Assembly: GCF_963676665.1 (NCBI RefSeq)
Contig: NZ_OY781381.1
Location: 186,001 to 250,000 of the forward strand
Source of the DNA: an uncultured Tolumonas sp.
GTDB lineage: Bacteria; Pseudomonadota; Gammaproteobacteria; Enterobacterales; Aeromonadaceae
Length of the DNA stretch: 64,000 bases
Reading direction: 5' to 3'
The notes beneath the pieces are model-generated. The model was not told the origin of the DNA. It was given only the letters and a program-made list of their open reading frames with translations, and did no database searches. The position numbers and the translations under genes were made by a program. Shown piece by piece: positions 1-11,161 of the stretch (positions are counted from its first letter, which is position 1; every line of letters begins with the position of its first letter).

Positions 1-2
1 AG

Positions 3-1622
3 CTGATGGAAAAGTGGCTGTCAGATAAAGATAAACCGCGTGAAATTGCTGTCGGTGATGTGGTGTATGCCATTCAACAGGCAAAACAAGACCCGCGTGT
101 TAAAGGGATCGTGCTGAAAACTGCTGATCTGGAAACAACCAGTATTGGTAAATTACTCACCATTACACAAGCGTTGGACGACTTCCGTCAAAGTAAAAAA
201 CCGGTAGTTGCGGTGGGCAATTTTTATCAGCAACACCAATATCTACTGGCAGCACACGCAGATACGATTCTGCTCAATCCAGCTGGTGCGGTGGCTATTC
301 AGGGGCTTGGGTTATATACCCTGTATTTCAAATCGGCCTTGGATAAATTCAATTTAACCCCATACGTATTCCGCGTCGGGACTTATAAATCGTTTGTCGA
401 GCCTTATATTCGCGACGATATGTCACCGGAAGCACGCGAAGCCAATCAACGCTGGCTGAATGTGCTCTGGCAGCAATATGTAGACAATGTCAGTGCCGCA
501 CGACACATAACAGCAGATGCCGTTTCACCTAGCAAAGAACAGGTGTTAACTCGTTTAACCAAGGCCGAAGGGAATGCGGCGCAATATGCCCTCGACCAGG
601 GATTAGTGGATGAGCTGTCAACCTACGATGAAACCATCGAAACCATTCAGAATTTTGCTGGTAAAGATGGTCATGATTTCCGCAGTATTGCTCTGACCGA
701 TTATTTGCACGCTCTACCCGCGCGTTATAAACAGCAAACCAACAAACCCAGGATCGGTTTATTAGTTGCAGCAGGCACTATCGTTGACGCAGACAATCAG
801 CCCGGCACCATCGGTGGTGAAGCACTGGCGAAACAGATCCGTGATGCCATGTATGACAAAGATATCAAAGCTTTGGTATTGCGTATTGATAGCCCTGGTG
901 GCAGTGCCTTTGCTGCTGATCAAATTCGTACCGCTCTGCTGGCATTTAAAGCCAGTGGCAAACCACTGGTCGTGTCGATGGGCAGTATGGCAGCATCGGG
1001 TGGATACTGGATTGCAGCAGATGCGGATAAAATTTTTGCGGAGCCTTCAACCATCACCGGTTCAATTGGCGTATTCGGTATGTTCCTGACCGCTGATAAA
1101 GCATTAAACGCTCTGGGCGTGCATACCGATGGGCTTGGTACTACCGATTTTACCGGTATCAGCCCGGCACAGCCCTTGCCGGAACATATCAAACAGATCG
1201 TGCAGATGAATGTCGAAAACACCTACCAACGCTTCCTGGATCTGGTTGCTGAAGGCCGTGGTATGACCCCTGATCAGGTCGATAAAATAGCGCAAGGCCG
1301 AGTCTGGGTCGGCACCGATGCCAAAAAACTGGGTTTAGTGGATACATTAGGTGATCTGACACAAGCAACCGCTGAGGCCGGTAAACTGGCGAAATTGACC
1401 GACTACCAAGTTAAGTTAATTGAACCAGAGCTTTCCGCCAAAGATAAGTTACTCCGGGAGTTGTTTGATCAAAGTGCGGAGTTACTACCCGCATCAGTGA
1501 CGCATTCCGCTTTAGGCAATGTCGCTTTACAGTGGTGGAAAGCCAGCAATCAGGCTTTACAACCCCTCAATGCGTTACAAGATCCACAAGGGATCTACAG
1601 TTATTGCCCAGTTTGTCAGTAG
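3..1622 (+). CDS. sppA: Signal peptide peptidase SppA (protease IV), 5' truncated by window edge
   Basis: SppA is an inner-membrane serine protease that cleaves leftover signal peptides after secretion. The frame is open from the window edge, so the N-terminus, including the membrane anchor, is missing. About 538 residues remain, against about 618 in E. coli. Both tandem S49 domains are visible. The Lys of the Ser-Lys dyad lies in FRVGTYKS (residue 128 counted from the first in-frame ATG) and the nucleophile Ser in SMAASGGYW (codon at 996-998), about 200 residues apart as in E. coli (K209/S409). The C-terminus ends in a CPVCQ-like tail, as in enterobacterial homologues. A terminator hairpin follows directly, then ansA in the same direction, the same order as in E. 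coli. The identification is secure. Confidence 0.96.
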   Translation: MMEKWLSDKDKPREIAVGDVVYAIQQAKQDPRVKGIVLKTADLETTSIGKLLTITQALDDFRQSKKPVVAVGNFYQQHQYLLAAHADTILLNPAGAVAIQGLGLYTLYFKSALDKFNLTPYVFRVGTYKSFVEPYIRDDMSPEAREANQRWLNVLWQQYVDNVSAARHITADAVSPSKEQVLTRLTKAEGNAAQYALDQGLVDELSTYDETIETIQNFAGKDGHDFRSIALTDYLHALPARYKQQTNKPRIGLLVAAGTIVDADNQPGTIGGEALAKQIRDAMYDKDIKALVLRIDSPGGSAFAADQIRTALLAFKASGKPLVVSMGSMAASGGYWIAADADKIFAEPSTITGSIGVFGMFLTADKALNALGVHTDGLGTTDFTGISPAQPLPEHIKQIVQMNVENTYQRFLDLVAEGRGMTPDQVDKIAQGRVWVGTDAKKLGLVDTLGDLTQATAEAGKLAKLTDYQVKLIEPELSAKDKLLRELFDQSAELLPASVTHSALGNVALQWWKASNQALQPLNALQDPQGIYSYCPVCQ

Positions 1623-1623
1623 T

Positions 1624-1650
1624 AGAGGGGCTCGCTCGCCCCTCTGTTTT
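1624..1650 (+). terminator. Intrinsic terminator after sppA
   Basis: A perfect 8-bp stem (AGAGGGGC/GCCCCTCT) with a 6-nt loop is followed by GTTTT. It begins two bases after the sppA stop codon and lies before the ansA start, so ansA expression needs read-through or its own promoter. Confidence 0.75.
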
Positions 1651-1671
1651 AACGCAAAAGGTTATTCGCAG

Positions 1672-2679
1672 ATGAAAAAACGCATTTATATTGCCTACAC
1701 AGGCGGCACTATTGGCATGCAACGCTCCAGTCAGGGTTACATCCCACAGGCTGGTTTTATGGAAAACTGTCTGGCGGGTATGCCGGAGTTCCATCGGGAA
1801 GAGATGCCTGATTACACCATTCATGAATACAGCCCGTTGATCGATTCGTCAGATATGACACCCGCTGACTGGCAACGTATTGCAGAAGATATTCGCGACC
1901 ACTACGACGATTTCGATGGCTTTGTGGTATTACACGGCACCGACACCATGTCGTATACCGCATCCGCCCTGTCGTTTATGCTGGAAGATCTGCATAAACC
2001 GGTCATCATCACCGGCTCGCAGATCCCTCTTGCGGAACTGCGTTCCGACGGGCAGCAAAATTTACTGGATTCGCTGTATATTGCGGCGAATTACCCGGTG
2101 CAGGAAGTTACCCTGTATTTCAATAATCAGCTGTTTCGCGGGAATCGCAGCACCAAGGTACATGCCGATGGTTTTCATGCCTTCGATTCACCGGATTTCC
2201 CACCACTTTTGGATGCTGGTATTCATATTGAATGGAATGCCGGTAAACCCGCAGAACTCAGTGATAAACCGCTGAAAATGCATTCGATTCAACCACAGCC
2301 AATCGGTGTGGTGACGCTATACCCTGGTATTTCTGTTGATGTAATTGCCAACATCCTACAACAACCAGTTAAAGCATTGATTTTATTGACTTATGGTGTC
2401 GGTAACGCGCCACAAAATCCAACCATGCTCAAACTCTTACGCGAAGCATCAGAACGTGGTGTACTCATCGTGAATCTCAGCCAATGTTTACGCGGTAAAG
2501 TTAACATGGGGGGTTATGCAACGGGCAATGCGCTGGCGGATGCCGGTGTGTTGTCCGGTTTCGATATGACCACCGAAGCCGCCCTCGCCAAACTGCATTT
2601 CCTGTTAAGTCAGCCGCTGACATCAGAGCAGATGAGAACATTGATGCAACAAGATTTACGCGGTGAACTGAGTCACTAA
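1672..2679 (+). CDS. ansA: L-asparaginase I (cytoplasmic type)
   Basis: AnsA hydrolyses L-asparagine to aspartate and ammonia in the cytoplasm. From the ATG at 1672 the product has 335 residues, close to E. coli AnsA (338). The two asparaginase signatures are present: YTGGTIG at residues 9-15, carrying the N-terminal catalytic Thr, and LHGTDTM at 87-93, carrying the second Thr-Asp pair. There is no signal peptide, which fits the type I rather than the periplasmic type II enzyme. An in-frame upstream start at 1519 would overlap sppA and its terminator and would add a non-conserved extension, so 1672 is preferred. Gene order sppA-ansA is conserved in enterics. Confidence 0.95.
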   Translation: MKKRIYIAYTGGTIGMQRSSQGYIPQAGFMENCLAGMPEFHREEMPDYTIHEYSPLIDSSDMTPADWQRIAEDIRDHYDDFDGFVVLHGTDTMSYTASALSFMLEDLHKPVIITGSQIPLAELRSDGQQNLLDSLYIAANYPVQEVTLYFNNQLFRGNRSTKVHADGFHAFDSPDFPPLLDAGIHIEWNAGKPAELSDKPLKMHSIQPQPIGVVTLYPGISVDVIANILQQPVKALILLTYGVGNAPQNPTMLKLLREASERGVLIVNLSQCLRGKVNMGGYATGNALADAGVLSGFDMTTEAALAKLHFLLSQPLTSEQMRTLMQQDLRGELSH

Positions 2680-2686
2680 GCTGCAT

Positions 2687-2716
2687 AAAAATAGCCCCTG
2701 AGTCAGGGGCTATTTT
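2687..2716. terminator. Bidirectional terminator between ansA and msrB
   Basis: A palindrome AAAATAGCCCCTG...CAGGGGCTATTTT gives a stem with A- and U-tracts on both sides, so it can end transcription of ansA (+) and msrB (-). Its right arm overlaps the msrB stop codon (2710-2712). Confidence 0.85.
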
Positions 2717-3114
2717 CCTACCGTACCACTTTCAGCTTCATTAAATCCAAGTGATAAGCTGTTGACGCAAAAACGCTGTCCGGTTTCTGTCGGACCATCC
2801 GGGAAAACATGTCCCAGATGTGAACCACAACTGGCGCACATAATTTCAATGCGCCGCATGCCATGACTCAGATCTTCTTCGTAACGCACCGCGTCGGGAA
2901 TTTCCCGATCAAAGCTCGGCCAGCCACAACCGGAATCAAACTTAGCTTTTGATTCAAACAGCGGTGCATCGCAACAGACACAATGGTAAACACCTGTTTT
3001 CCGGTTATGCAACAATGCACCTGAATATGGGCGTTCCGTCCCTTTCTCCCAGCACACATGGAATTGTTCTGGTGTCAGTTTCAACCGCCAATCAGTCATC
3101 TGCTCCCCGCTCAT
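2710..3114 (-). CDS. msrB: Peptide-methionine (R)-S-oxide reductase MsrB
   Basis: MsrB reduces the R-epimer of methionine sulfoxide in oxidised proteins. The 134-residue product has the full SelR domain. Two CxxC pairs (Cys45/48 and Cys93/96) form the structural zinc site. The catalytic Cys116 is in RFCVNS, and Cys63 lies in the SGCGWPSF motif. The usual GHVFPDGP segment is at about 101-108. The start at 3114 is used; a second ATG five codons in is possible. The gene ends inside the terminator it shares with the convergent ansA. In E. coli msrB (yeaA) is next to gapA-yeaD; here the glgX-glgB-malQ block separates them. Confidence 0.96.
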   Translation of the reverse strand: MSGEQMTDWRLKLTPEQFHVCWEKGTERPYSGALLHNRKTGVYHCVCCDAPLFESKAKFDSGCGWPSFDREIPDAVRYEEDLSHGMRRIEIMCASCGSHLGHVFPDGPTETGQRFCVNSLSLGFNEAESGTVGK

Positions 3115-3201
3115 GATCTTACCCCTGTTACATAATTGTTAAGAGAGTAGATGAGCATCAGAGCAGATTCAAACCATAAAAAGTAAGGTTAATAAGAAAA
3201 C

Positions 3202-5283
3202 TTAATTAACATCACATCCTTTAAGTGGACAGGCTCGTAGCAGCTTCATGGAATGAGCACCGCAGACCGCAACCAGTTGCTGCAAATCGTCCAGTAACAA
3301 CCGTTTACCATCGTGCGACGCGGTGTCCACAGCCAGCGTCCAGTTATTACTTTTTTCCGGCTCCGGCAGACGGAAATGAATGTCGTAACCGCTGGCATTA
3401 AATAACACCAGCCAATGTTCCTGACTTTCTTTCGCAATAATTTCCATGACTAACGCTTGCGCGGAAGGCGCGTTCCAATCACCTTCGGTCAACTCACTAC
3501 CATCAGGATGATACCAATGCACAGTATCCGCCTGAGTTCGGGAACCGAAATAGAGATCATCTTCCAGATGGAGCTCGGTAAACGCACTGGCAGAACGACG
3601 GATCCGGATCATTTGTTTCACAAACGTCAGCAACCCCTCATCCTCATTACTTAATTGCCAGTTGACCCAACTAATGCGGTTGTCCTGACAGTAAGCATTG
3701 TTATTACCGATCTGGCTGCGCCCCATCTCATCACCGGCCAATAAATGCGGGATACCTTGCGACAACAACAGTGTCACCAGCATATTCCGTTTTTGTTGCA
3801 ACCGTATCCGGCTGATCCGAGGGTCCAGTGTTGGCCCTTCAATACCATAATTTTTCGACAGATTATGGCCATGCCCGTCGCGGTTCTCTTCTGTATTTGC
3901 CTGATTGTGGCGTTGCTCGTAACAAACGGTATCTTCCAGCGTGAAACCATCGTGGTAACAAACGAAATTCACACTGGAATGAATCGCACGTAACGATTTG
4001 GGGAAAATATCGCGCGAACCTAATAATCGAGTCGCAAATTCGGCCATACGGCCCATATCCCCACGCCAGAAAGAGCGTATGGTGTCACGGTAACGATCGT
4101 TCAGCTCGCGCCATTGGGTTGGGAATTGCCCCAGACGATAACCAAACGGGCCAATGTCCCAAGGCTCGGAGATCAGTTTCACATTACGCAACACCGGATC
4201 TTGCATTAACGCTTTGCAAAAACCGCCATATGGGTCGAATTCCCCGCCTTCGCGCGCCAGTGTCACCGCCAAATCAAAACGGAAGCCATCAATATGCATC
4301 TCGGTCACCCAATAACGCAGACTATCCATGACCAAACGCAAGCCATTCGGATGATCCACATTAAAAGTATTACCGCAGCCTGTCATATTGCTGTAGCGAG
4401 AGAAATCAGGGCCATAACCACCGTTATCAAAACAATAATAGCTGCGGTTATCTAACCCTTTGTAACTCAAGACCGGGCCACCATGCCCGCCTTCTGCGGT
4501 ATGGTTAAACACCACATCAAGGATCACTTCAATACCGGCACGATGTAACTCCCGCACCATAGTTTTGAATTCAGTGACCGCATGCTTAACCGCATAACGT
4601 GGTTCAGGGGCCATAAAGCAAACTGGATTATAGCCCCAGTAATTGTTTAATCCCAGTTGGGTTAAACGGGGTTCACTCATGAAACTGGCAACCGGCATCA
4701 ACTGTACCGTGGTAATGCCCAACTCTTGCATATGCCGGATCACCGCTGGCTGGCACAAACCAAGGTAAGTACCTCGCAGATGTTCCGGCACATCAGGGTG
4801 TAATTTAGTGAATCCTTTGACATGGACTTCATACAAAACGGTCTGCGCATCACTGTAACGCGGAGAAACAATGCCTTCCCAATCAAATTCATCTTCCCAA
4901 ACTACAGCCTTGGGCAGCATGCGATGGCTATCACCTTGATAGAGCTCCTCGTTCCATTCCAGAACACGAGACAAGGCTTTCGCATAAGGGTCTAACAATA
5001 ATTTTTGCGGGTCGAATAAGTGCCCTTGTTCCGGGCTGTGTGGCCCATGCACACGATAACCATATAAGGCACCAGATTTGACGCCTTGAACATACCCATA
5101 CCAAAGATGACCGCGACGTTCACGCAATCGAATACGAGCAATTTCCTGCTCTTGTGTATCAAACAGACAAAGTTCTATGCGTTCAGCATCTGGAGCCCAC
5201 AAGACAAAATTACATCCCTGCTCATCCGGCATCACCCCGAATGGGGCTTCTTTACCGGGTAACAATGTAAAATGTTCCGTCAT
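3202..5283 (-). CDS. glgX: Glycogen debranching enzyme GlgX
   Basis: GlgX hydrolyses alpha-1,6 branches of limit dextrins produced by glycogen phosphorylase. The 693 residues contain an N-terminal CBM48 domain (about 10-110), the GH13 barrel (about 150-550) and a C-terminal beta domain. Catalytic residues are readable: nucleophile Asp337 in DGFRFD, acid/base Glu373 in ISEPWD and transition-state Asp445 in YHDG, almost the same numbering as E. coli GlgX. The gene lies 53 bases downstream of glgB and probably belongs to a malQ-glgB-glgX transcription unit. No glgC, glgA or glgP is next to it in this window. Confidence 0.95.
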   Translation of the reverse strand: MTEHFTLLPGKEAPFGVMPDEQGCNFVLWAPDAERIELCLFDTQEQEIARIRLRERRGHLWYGYVQGVKSGALYGYRVHGPHSPEQGHLFDPQKLLLDPYAKALSRVLEWNEELYQGDSHRMLPKAVVWEDEFDWEGIVSPRYSDAQTVLYEVHVKGFTKLHPDVPEHLRGTYLGLCQPAVIRHMQELGITTVQLMPVASFMSEPRLTQLGLNNYWGYNPVCFMAPEPRYAVKHAVTEFKTMVRELHRAGIEVILDVVFNHTAEGGHGGPVLSYKGLDNRSYYCFDNGGYGPDFSRYSNMTGCGNTFNVDHPNGLRLVMDSLRYWVTEMHIDGFRFDLAVTLAREGGEFDPYGGFCKALMQDPVLRNVKLISEPWDIGPFGYRLGQFPTQWRELNDRYRDTIRSFWRGDMGRMAEFATRLLGSRDIFPKSLRAIHSSVNFVCYHDGFTLEDTVCYEQRHNQANTEENRDGHGHNLSKNYGIEGPTLDPRISRIRLQQKRNMLVTLLLSQGIPHLLAGDEMGRSQIGNNNAYCQDNRISWVNWQLSNEDEGLLTFVKQMIRIRRSASAFTELHLEDDLYFGSRTQADTVHWYHPDGSELTEGDWNAPSAQALVMEIIAKESQEHWLVLFNASGYDIHFRLPEPEKSNNWTLAVDTASHDGKRLLLDDLQQLVAVCGAHSMKLLRACPLKGCDVN

Positions 5284-5299
5284 AGTCTTAACTCCATCT

Positions 5300-5326
5300 G
5301 ACCCCCGCCATACGGCAACGGGGGTC
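5300..5326 (-). repeat. Intergenic hairpin between glgB and glgX
   Basis: An 8-bp perfect inverted repeat (GACCCCCG/CGGGGGTC) with an 11-nt loop lies between the glgB stop and the glgX start. There is no U-tract, so it is more likely an mRNA-stability or processing element than a terminator. Confidence 0.5.
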
Positions 5327-5336
5327 TCTTATGCTG

Positions 5337-7520
5337 TTACTCAACCACTTTTTTGATAAATACGCTAGCCAGCGGTGGCAAGTTCAACACAATAGAGTGA
5401 TCTTTACCATGTGATGCGATCTCTTCGGTATGGAATACATCAGCACCAACAAAATAATCGCCACCCCAATATTCGCCGCTGTCGGTATTCAGTACGATCT
5501 GATAACGCCCCGCTTCCGGCACGCCCATACGGAAGCCATCACGTGGCACAGGGGTAAAGTTACAAGCAGCAATGATGAAACTATCCTGCGCTTTGTTACG
5601 ACGGATCATCAGCAGTGCGCTGTTTTCCCAATCAGAGTGATCTAACCACTCAAACCCACTTTGTAGATAATCCGCATCATACATAGCTGATTCAGAGCGA
5701 TAGAGTTTATTCAGATCACGGATCAGATTCTTCTGCCCACGATGTTTATCAAAAGCAAGCAGCCACCAGTCTAGTTGTCCATCGTGATCCCACTCTGATG
5801 CCTGTGCTATCTCAGTGCCCATGAAATTGAGCTTTTTACCAGGGTGCGCATACATATAACCCATATAAGTACGCAGGTTTGCAGCTTGTTGCCACTCATC
5901 ACCCGGCATTTTATACAGCAGAGATTGTTTCCCATGCACCACTTCATCGTGTGACAGCGACAACACAAAGTTCTCGTTGTAGTGATAGACCATGGAGAAC
6001 GTCAGATCATTATGATGATATTTACGATGAACCGGCTCTTTCGCCATATAACGCAGCGAATCGTTCATCCAGCCCATGTTCCACTTGAAGGTAAAGCCCA
6101 GACCACCGGTGTAAGTTGGACGAGAAACGCCCGAGAAAGCCGTCGATTCTTCCGCAATCGTCATTGCATGTGGGAAACGTTCATACACTTCACGATTGAA
6201 CCATTGCAGTAATGAGATGGCCTCATAGTTATGGTTGCCACCATCCAGATTTGGCACCCACTGCCCTTCATCACGGGAATAATCCCAATACAGCATTGAG
6301 GCAACCGCATCGACCCGTAAACCATCAATGTGGAAATGATCCAGCCAGAACAGTGCACTGGCGATCAGGAACTGACGAACGGTGTCACGACCAAAATCAT
6401 AGATATAGGAATTCCAATCAGGATGCCAGCCACGACGCGGATCTTCATACTCATATAATGGAGTGCCATCAAAGCGCGCTAAACCGTGCGCATCAGATGG
6501 GAAATGGGCAGGAACCCAATCCAGGATCACGCCAATCCCAGCTTCATGGCAACGATCGACAAAATATTTAAAATCATCGGCCGAACCATAACGGCTGGTT
6601 GGTGCAAACAAACCGAGCGGCTGATAACCCCAAGAGCCTGAGAACGGATGCTCCATAATTGGCATCAATTCAATATGGGTATAATTCATTTCCTGCAAAT
6701 AAGGGATCAGCTCATCCGCCATTTCACGGTAACTCAACGAGTCACCATTTTCATGACGTTTCCAGGAACCAAAATGAATTTCATAAATGGAAAGCGGTTG
6801 TTCCAGCTTGTCATTCCGTTGCGACTTCTGCCATTCCGCATCATGCCATTGGTATTTTTTCTGGTCGTAAACCACCGATGCAAATGACGGATATTGATCA
6901 GCATAGAAACCAACTGGATCGGCCTTATGTGGCAGACAATGACCATGCATATCTTTTAATTCAAATTTGTAACGGGTACCCGCTTCCAAACCCGGTACAA
7001 ACAACACCCAATGACCGCACAGACTGCGTTGCATCGGATGGCGGCGACCATCCCAGAAGTTAAAATCACCTAACAGACTCACTGACATCGCACTCGGTGC
7101 ATAGACAGCAAACTTAACCCCTTTGACTGTTACGCCATTTACTTCAGTTTCGATGAGCTGAGCACCCAGCGTCCGATAGATGTTATCCGCGCTGAGTTTC
7201 ATCTCCGCCAGACCACGATAGGCTTCATCATGGAACTGATAAGGATCGATCACTTCCGTTTGGGTGTCGCCGTAATTAACGCTCAGTGCATAGGCAAACG
7301 GGGAAGCTAACTTCGCAAATTCTGCTTCAAATAAACCATCGACATGAACACAAGTTAACTGACTTTCGATTGTTTTTTTCTCAATTCGACGAACCGCAAC
7401 CTGAGTTGCATGTGGCAGCCAGACGCGTAAGCGCCACAATGATTGCTCGTTATCGTAGATCCATCCCAATTTTTCAAATGGTTGCCCGCAACGGGCTTCA
7501 TTAAGCTCTCTTAACAGCAT
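5337..7520 (-). CDS. glgB: 1,4-alpha-glucan branching enzyme GlgB
   Basis: GlgB makes the alpha-1,6 branches of glycogen by cutting and transferring alpha-1,4 chains. The 727 residues match E. coli GlgB (728) with domains N1 (about 1-110), CBM48 N2 (about 115-225), GH13 barrel and C-terminal beta domain. The catalytic triad is Asp404 (HIDGLRVDAV), Glu457 (IAEES) and Asp525 (LSHDEVVHG), equivalent to D405/E458/D526. Translation starts at the ATG at 7520, preceded by AGG seven bases upstream. It sits between malQ (upstream, 73-base gap) and glgX, all in the same direction. Confidence 0.97.
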   Translation of the reverse strand: MLLRELNEARCGQPFEKLGWIYDNEQSLWRLRVWLPHATQVAVRRIEKKTIESQLTCVHVDGLFEAEFAKLASPFAYALSVNYGDTQTEVIDPYQFHDEAYRGLAEMKLSADNIYRTLGAQLIETEVNGVTVKGVKFAVYAPSAMSVSLLGDFNFWDGRRHPMQRSLCGHWVLFVPGLEAGTRYKFELKDMHGHCLPHKADPVGFYADQYPSFASVVYDQKKYQWHDAEWQKSQRNDKLEQPLSIYEIHFGSWKRHENGDSLSYREMADELIPYLQEMNYTHIELMPIMEHPFSGSWGYQPLGLFAPTSRYGSADDFKYFVDRCHEAGIGVILDWVPAHFPSDAHGLARFDGTPLYEYEDPRRGWHPDWNSYIYDFGRDTVRQFLIASALFWLDHFHIDGLRVDAVASMLYWDYSRDEGQWVPNLDGGNHNYEAISLLQWFNREVYERFPHAMTIAEESTAFSGVSRPTYTGGLGFTFKWNMGWMNDSLRYMAKEPVHRKYHHNDLTFSMVYHYNENFVLSLSHDEVVHGKQSLLYKMPGDEWQQAANLRTYMGYMYAHPGKKLNFMGTEIAQASEWDHDGQLDWWLLAFDKHRGQKNLIRDLNKLYRSESAMYDADYLQSGFEWLDHSDWENSALLMIRRNKAQDSFIIAACNFTPVPRDGFRMGVPEAGRYQIVLNTDSGEYWGGDYFVGADVFHTEEIASHGKDHSIVLNLPPLASVFIKKVVE

Positions 7521-7593
7521 ATGTAAACCTCTACTACATCACTAAGAATGGTCAGCTACAGACACAAATAACTCGCTGACATGAAAATCATTA

Positions 7594-9774
7594 CTATTGT
7601 TTTCGTGCATTAGTCAGTCTGTTAGCCAACGCCACCAGTCCGGGATCATTTAAAAAGCTCTCTAAATCTTTACTCAATTTTCTCCGCCAGTTCGGATATT
7701 CAGTGCTAGTACCGGGTACATTGACCGGTTTATCCATCTCCAGCCAATCTTCCAACTGGGTACTGAATAATGCGCTATTACCACGGCACATATGCTCTTG
7801 TAACGCATGAGCCAACGCGGTATTCATACCTACCCAGCTGACATCATGTCCGATACTATCCGGCAACACGCCATGCCCCGCTAATGAATCGAGGATCGCC
7901 TGTTTAGCGCTGTGCCGTTCACGGTATAAATCCTGTAATTTCTCTTCATCTGGATAAAGGCCCAAATCACGCCCTAAGGCCAAATCATCACAATGCCAGA
8001 AGCCACGTAGCGTTGGCATATCATGCGTTGTCAAAGCGGCCATTGCTTGAGCAGGATAATGTGCCGGAGAGAAATAACCGCCATCAGCAGCTCGTTCAAA
8101 GAAAAAGACCTTGTAAGAATAAACGCCGTTGGCATGCAGTAATGTCCGCATTTCCGGTGGCACAGTACCTAAATCTTCGCCAATAACCATGCAACGCTCA
8201 CGATGTGACTCCAGCGCCAGAATGGCCAGCATCTCCTCAACGGGATAATAGACATACGCCCCCATTGACGATGGCGCACCCGGTGGTACCCACCAAAGTC
8301 GGCGTAAGCCCATGACATGGTCAATGCGTAATGCCCCGCAACCACGCATATTGGCCCGTAATAACTCAATAAAAGGTCGGTAAGCCGCGCGTTTTAGTTG
8401 CACCGGATCTATCGGCGGTAATCCCCAGTTTTGACCCTGTGGCCCCAACGGATCGGGCGGTGCACCGATACTGGCTTTAGGACAATACAGATCTTTATTC
8501 GCCCAAATCTCGCAAGAGCCCTCAGATACACCCACCGCCAGATCACGGTATAACCCGATCTTCATGCCTAATGCTTTAGCCAGTTGCTCAGCTTCAGCCA
8601 ACTGCTGATCGGCTATCCATTGCAAATATTGATAAAAACGGATGTCCAACTGATGAGATGCAATCCAAGTTTGTACAGCAGGAGAATCAAAACTCCGATA
8701 CACCTCAGGCCATACCGGTGGGCCCCACGCTTCTAAGCCGCCGGCATATAACGTGTTTTGCAATGCATCAAACGTCGCCATCTGCAGCAATCCATCGCCA
8801 CCGGCAGCAATATACTCAGCAAATGCCTTGCCCCGTTCAGTACGGGCAGAGAGGTCAGCCCCTTCAAATACCCGGCGTAACCAGCCGATTTTGAAAGAAA
8901 AAACGGCTTGGTAATCAATCCAATCAACTGCACGTAGCTGATTCAGTTGTTCTTGAATCTCCGGGGCTGCCAACTCTTTTTGCAGCGCTGGATTGGATAC
9001 AAAATCAGGTATTGCTTCAACATCAATATAAATGACGTTTAACCAGCGACGGGAAGAAGGGCTATACGGGCTGCAACTTTCCGGATTAGCCGGATACAAA
9101 GCATGGATCGGATTCAGACCAACAAAATCTGCGCCCCACGCCGCAACACCACGCAATAACATGTTTAGATCGGTGAAATCGCCAACCCCCCAGTTACGCT
9201 GGCTACGTAAAGTATATAATTGAACACTTGGCCCCCAGCATTTTTGCTGGCGTTGTAAAAACTCAGGATGAAAACAATTGGCCGGAGCAACAATTAAAGA
9301 AGAAGTCGCTAATACTTGCGTATTATTTCCAGATAAAAGATTAAATTGATGATAACCATTAGGAATATTCTGCTGAATATTTATTACATATTCAGAAAAT
9401 AATAATTCGTTTGTTTGGAAAGAGTTTATTTTTTGACTGTCATTCAGTGAAATAACACCACTTAGCTGAGCCCCCTCTTCCAGTTCAATACGCCAATTCA
9501 GTAGAGACTCCACAGTTGCAGGCAATCTGCAGGTAATGTGAAAGTCTGTTTGCTGTCTTAGCACATACACAGGATCCAACATTTGTTGCCAGTAAGTAAG
9601 ATCCTCGTGACTAATTTGTTCTGATAAGACCTCAGGTTCCGTCGTTGCATATCCCATGGCATCAAGGATAGCCCGCTTATTCTCCATTGATGTCTGAGTC
9701 GTTTTCCCCCAGATATCCGTATACTCTTGCCCTATACCACGTCGTTGTGCCAGTAAATCAAGGAGTTCATCCAT
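7594..9774 (-). CDS. malQ: 4-alpha-glucanotransferase (amylomaltase) MalQ
   Basis: MalQ disproportionates maltodextrins by moving alpha-1,4-glucan segments between chains. The 726-residue GH77 protein is slightly longer than E. coli MalQ (694). The N-terminal beta domains occupy about residues 60-165. Catalytic residues fall at Asp485 (LRIDHVMGL), Glu533 (IGEDLG) and Asp585 (TTHDMPTLRG). The ATG at 9774 has a strong Shine-Dalgarno GGGAGG seven bases upstream. It is the first gene of the minus-strand unit malQ-glgB-glgX and diverges from gapA across about 320 bases. It lacks its usual partner malP. Confidence 0.96.
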   Translation of the reverse strand: MDELLDLLAQRRGIGQEYTDIWGKTTQTSMENKRAILDAMGYATTEPEVLSEQISHEDLTYWQQMLDPVYVLRQQTDFHITCRLPATVESLLNWRIELEEGAQLSGVISLNDSQKINSFQTNELLFSEYVINIQQNIPNGYHQFNLLSGNNTQVLATSSLIVAPANCFHPEFLQRQQKCWGPSVQLYTLRSQRNWGVGDFTDLNMLLRGVAAWGADFVGLNPIHALYPANPESCSPYSPSSRRWLNVIYIDVEAIPDFVSNPALQKELAAPEIQEQLNQLRAVDWIDYQAVFSFKIGWLRRVFEGADLSARTERGKAFAEYIAAGGDGLLQMATFDALQNTLYAGGLEAWGPPVWPEVYRSFDSPAVQTWIASHQLDIRFYQYLQWIADQQLAEAEQLAKALGMKIGLYRDLAVGVSEGSCEIWANKDLYCPKASIGAPPDPLGPQGQNWGLPPIDPVQLKRAAYRPFIELLRANMRGCGALRIDHVMGLRRLWWVPPGAPSSMGAYVYYPVEEMLAILALESHRERCMVIGEDLGTVPPEMRTLLHANGVYSYKVFFFERAADGGYFSPAHYPAQAMAALTTHDMPTLRGFWHCDDLALGRDLGLYPDEEKLQDLYRERHSAKQAILDSLAGHGVLPDSIGHDVSWVGMNTALAHALQEHMCRGNSALFSTQLEDWLEMDKPVNVPGTSTEYPNWRRKLSKDLESFLNDPGLVALANRLTNARKQ

Positions 9775-11089
<1,315 letters not shown>

Positions 11090-11117
11090 TTTGAGCGCTC
11101 ATTCCGAATGAGTTTAC

Positions 11118-11144
11118 AAAAGGCAGCCTACGGGCTGCCTTTTT
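11118..11144 (+). terminator. Intrinsic terminator after gapA
   Basis: AAAA precedes a perfect 7-bp stem GGCAGCC/GGCTGCC with a TACG loop, followed by TTTTT. It lies between gapA and the yeaD ribosome binding site, so yeaD is probably transcribed by partial read-through. Confidence 0.9.
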
Positions 11145-11161
11145 ACTTGGGGAGCTTACAC

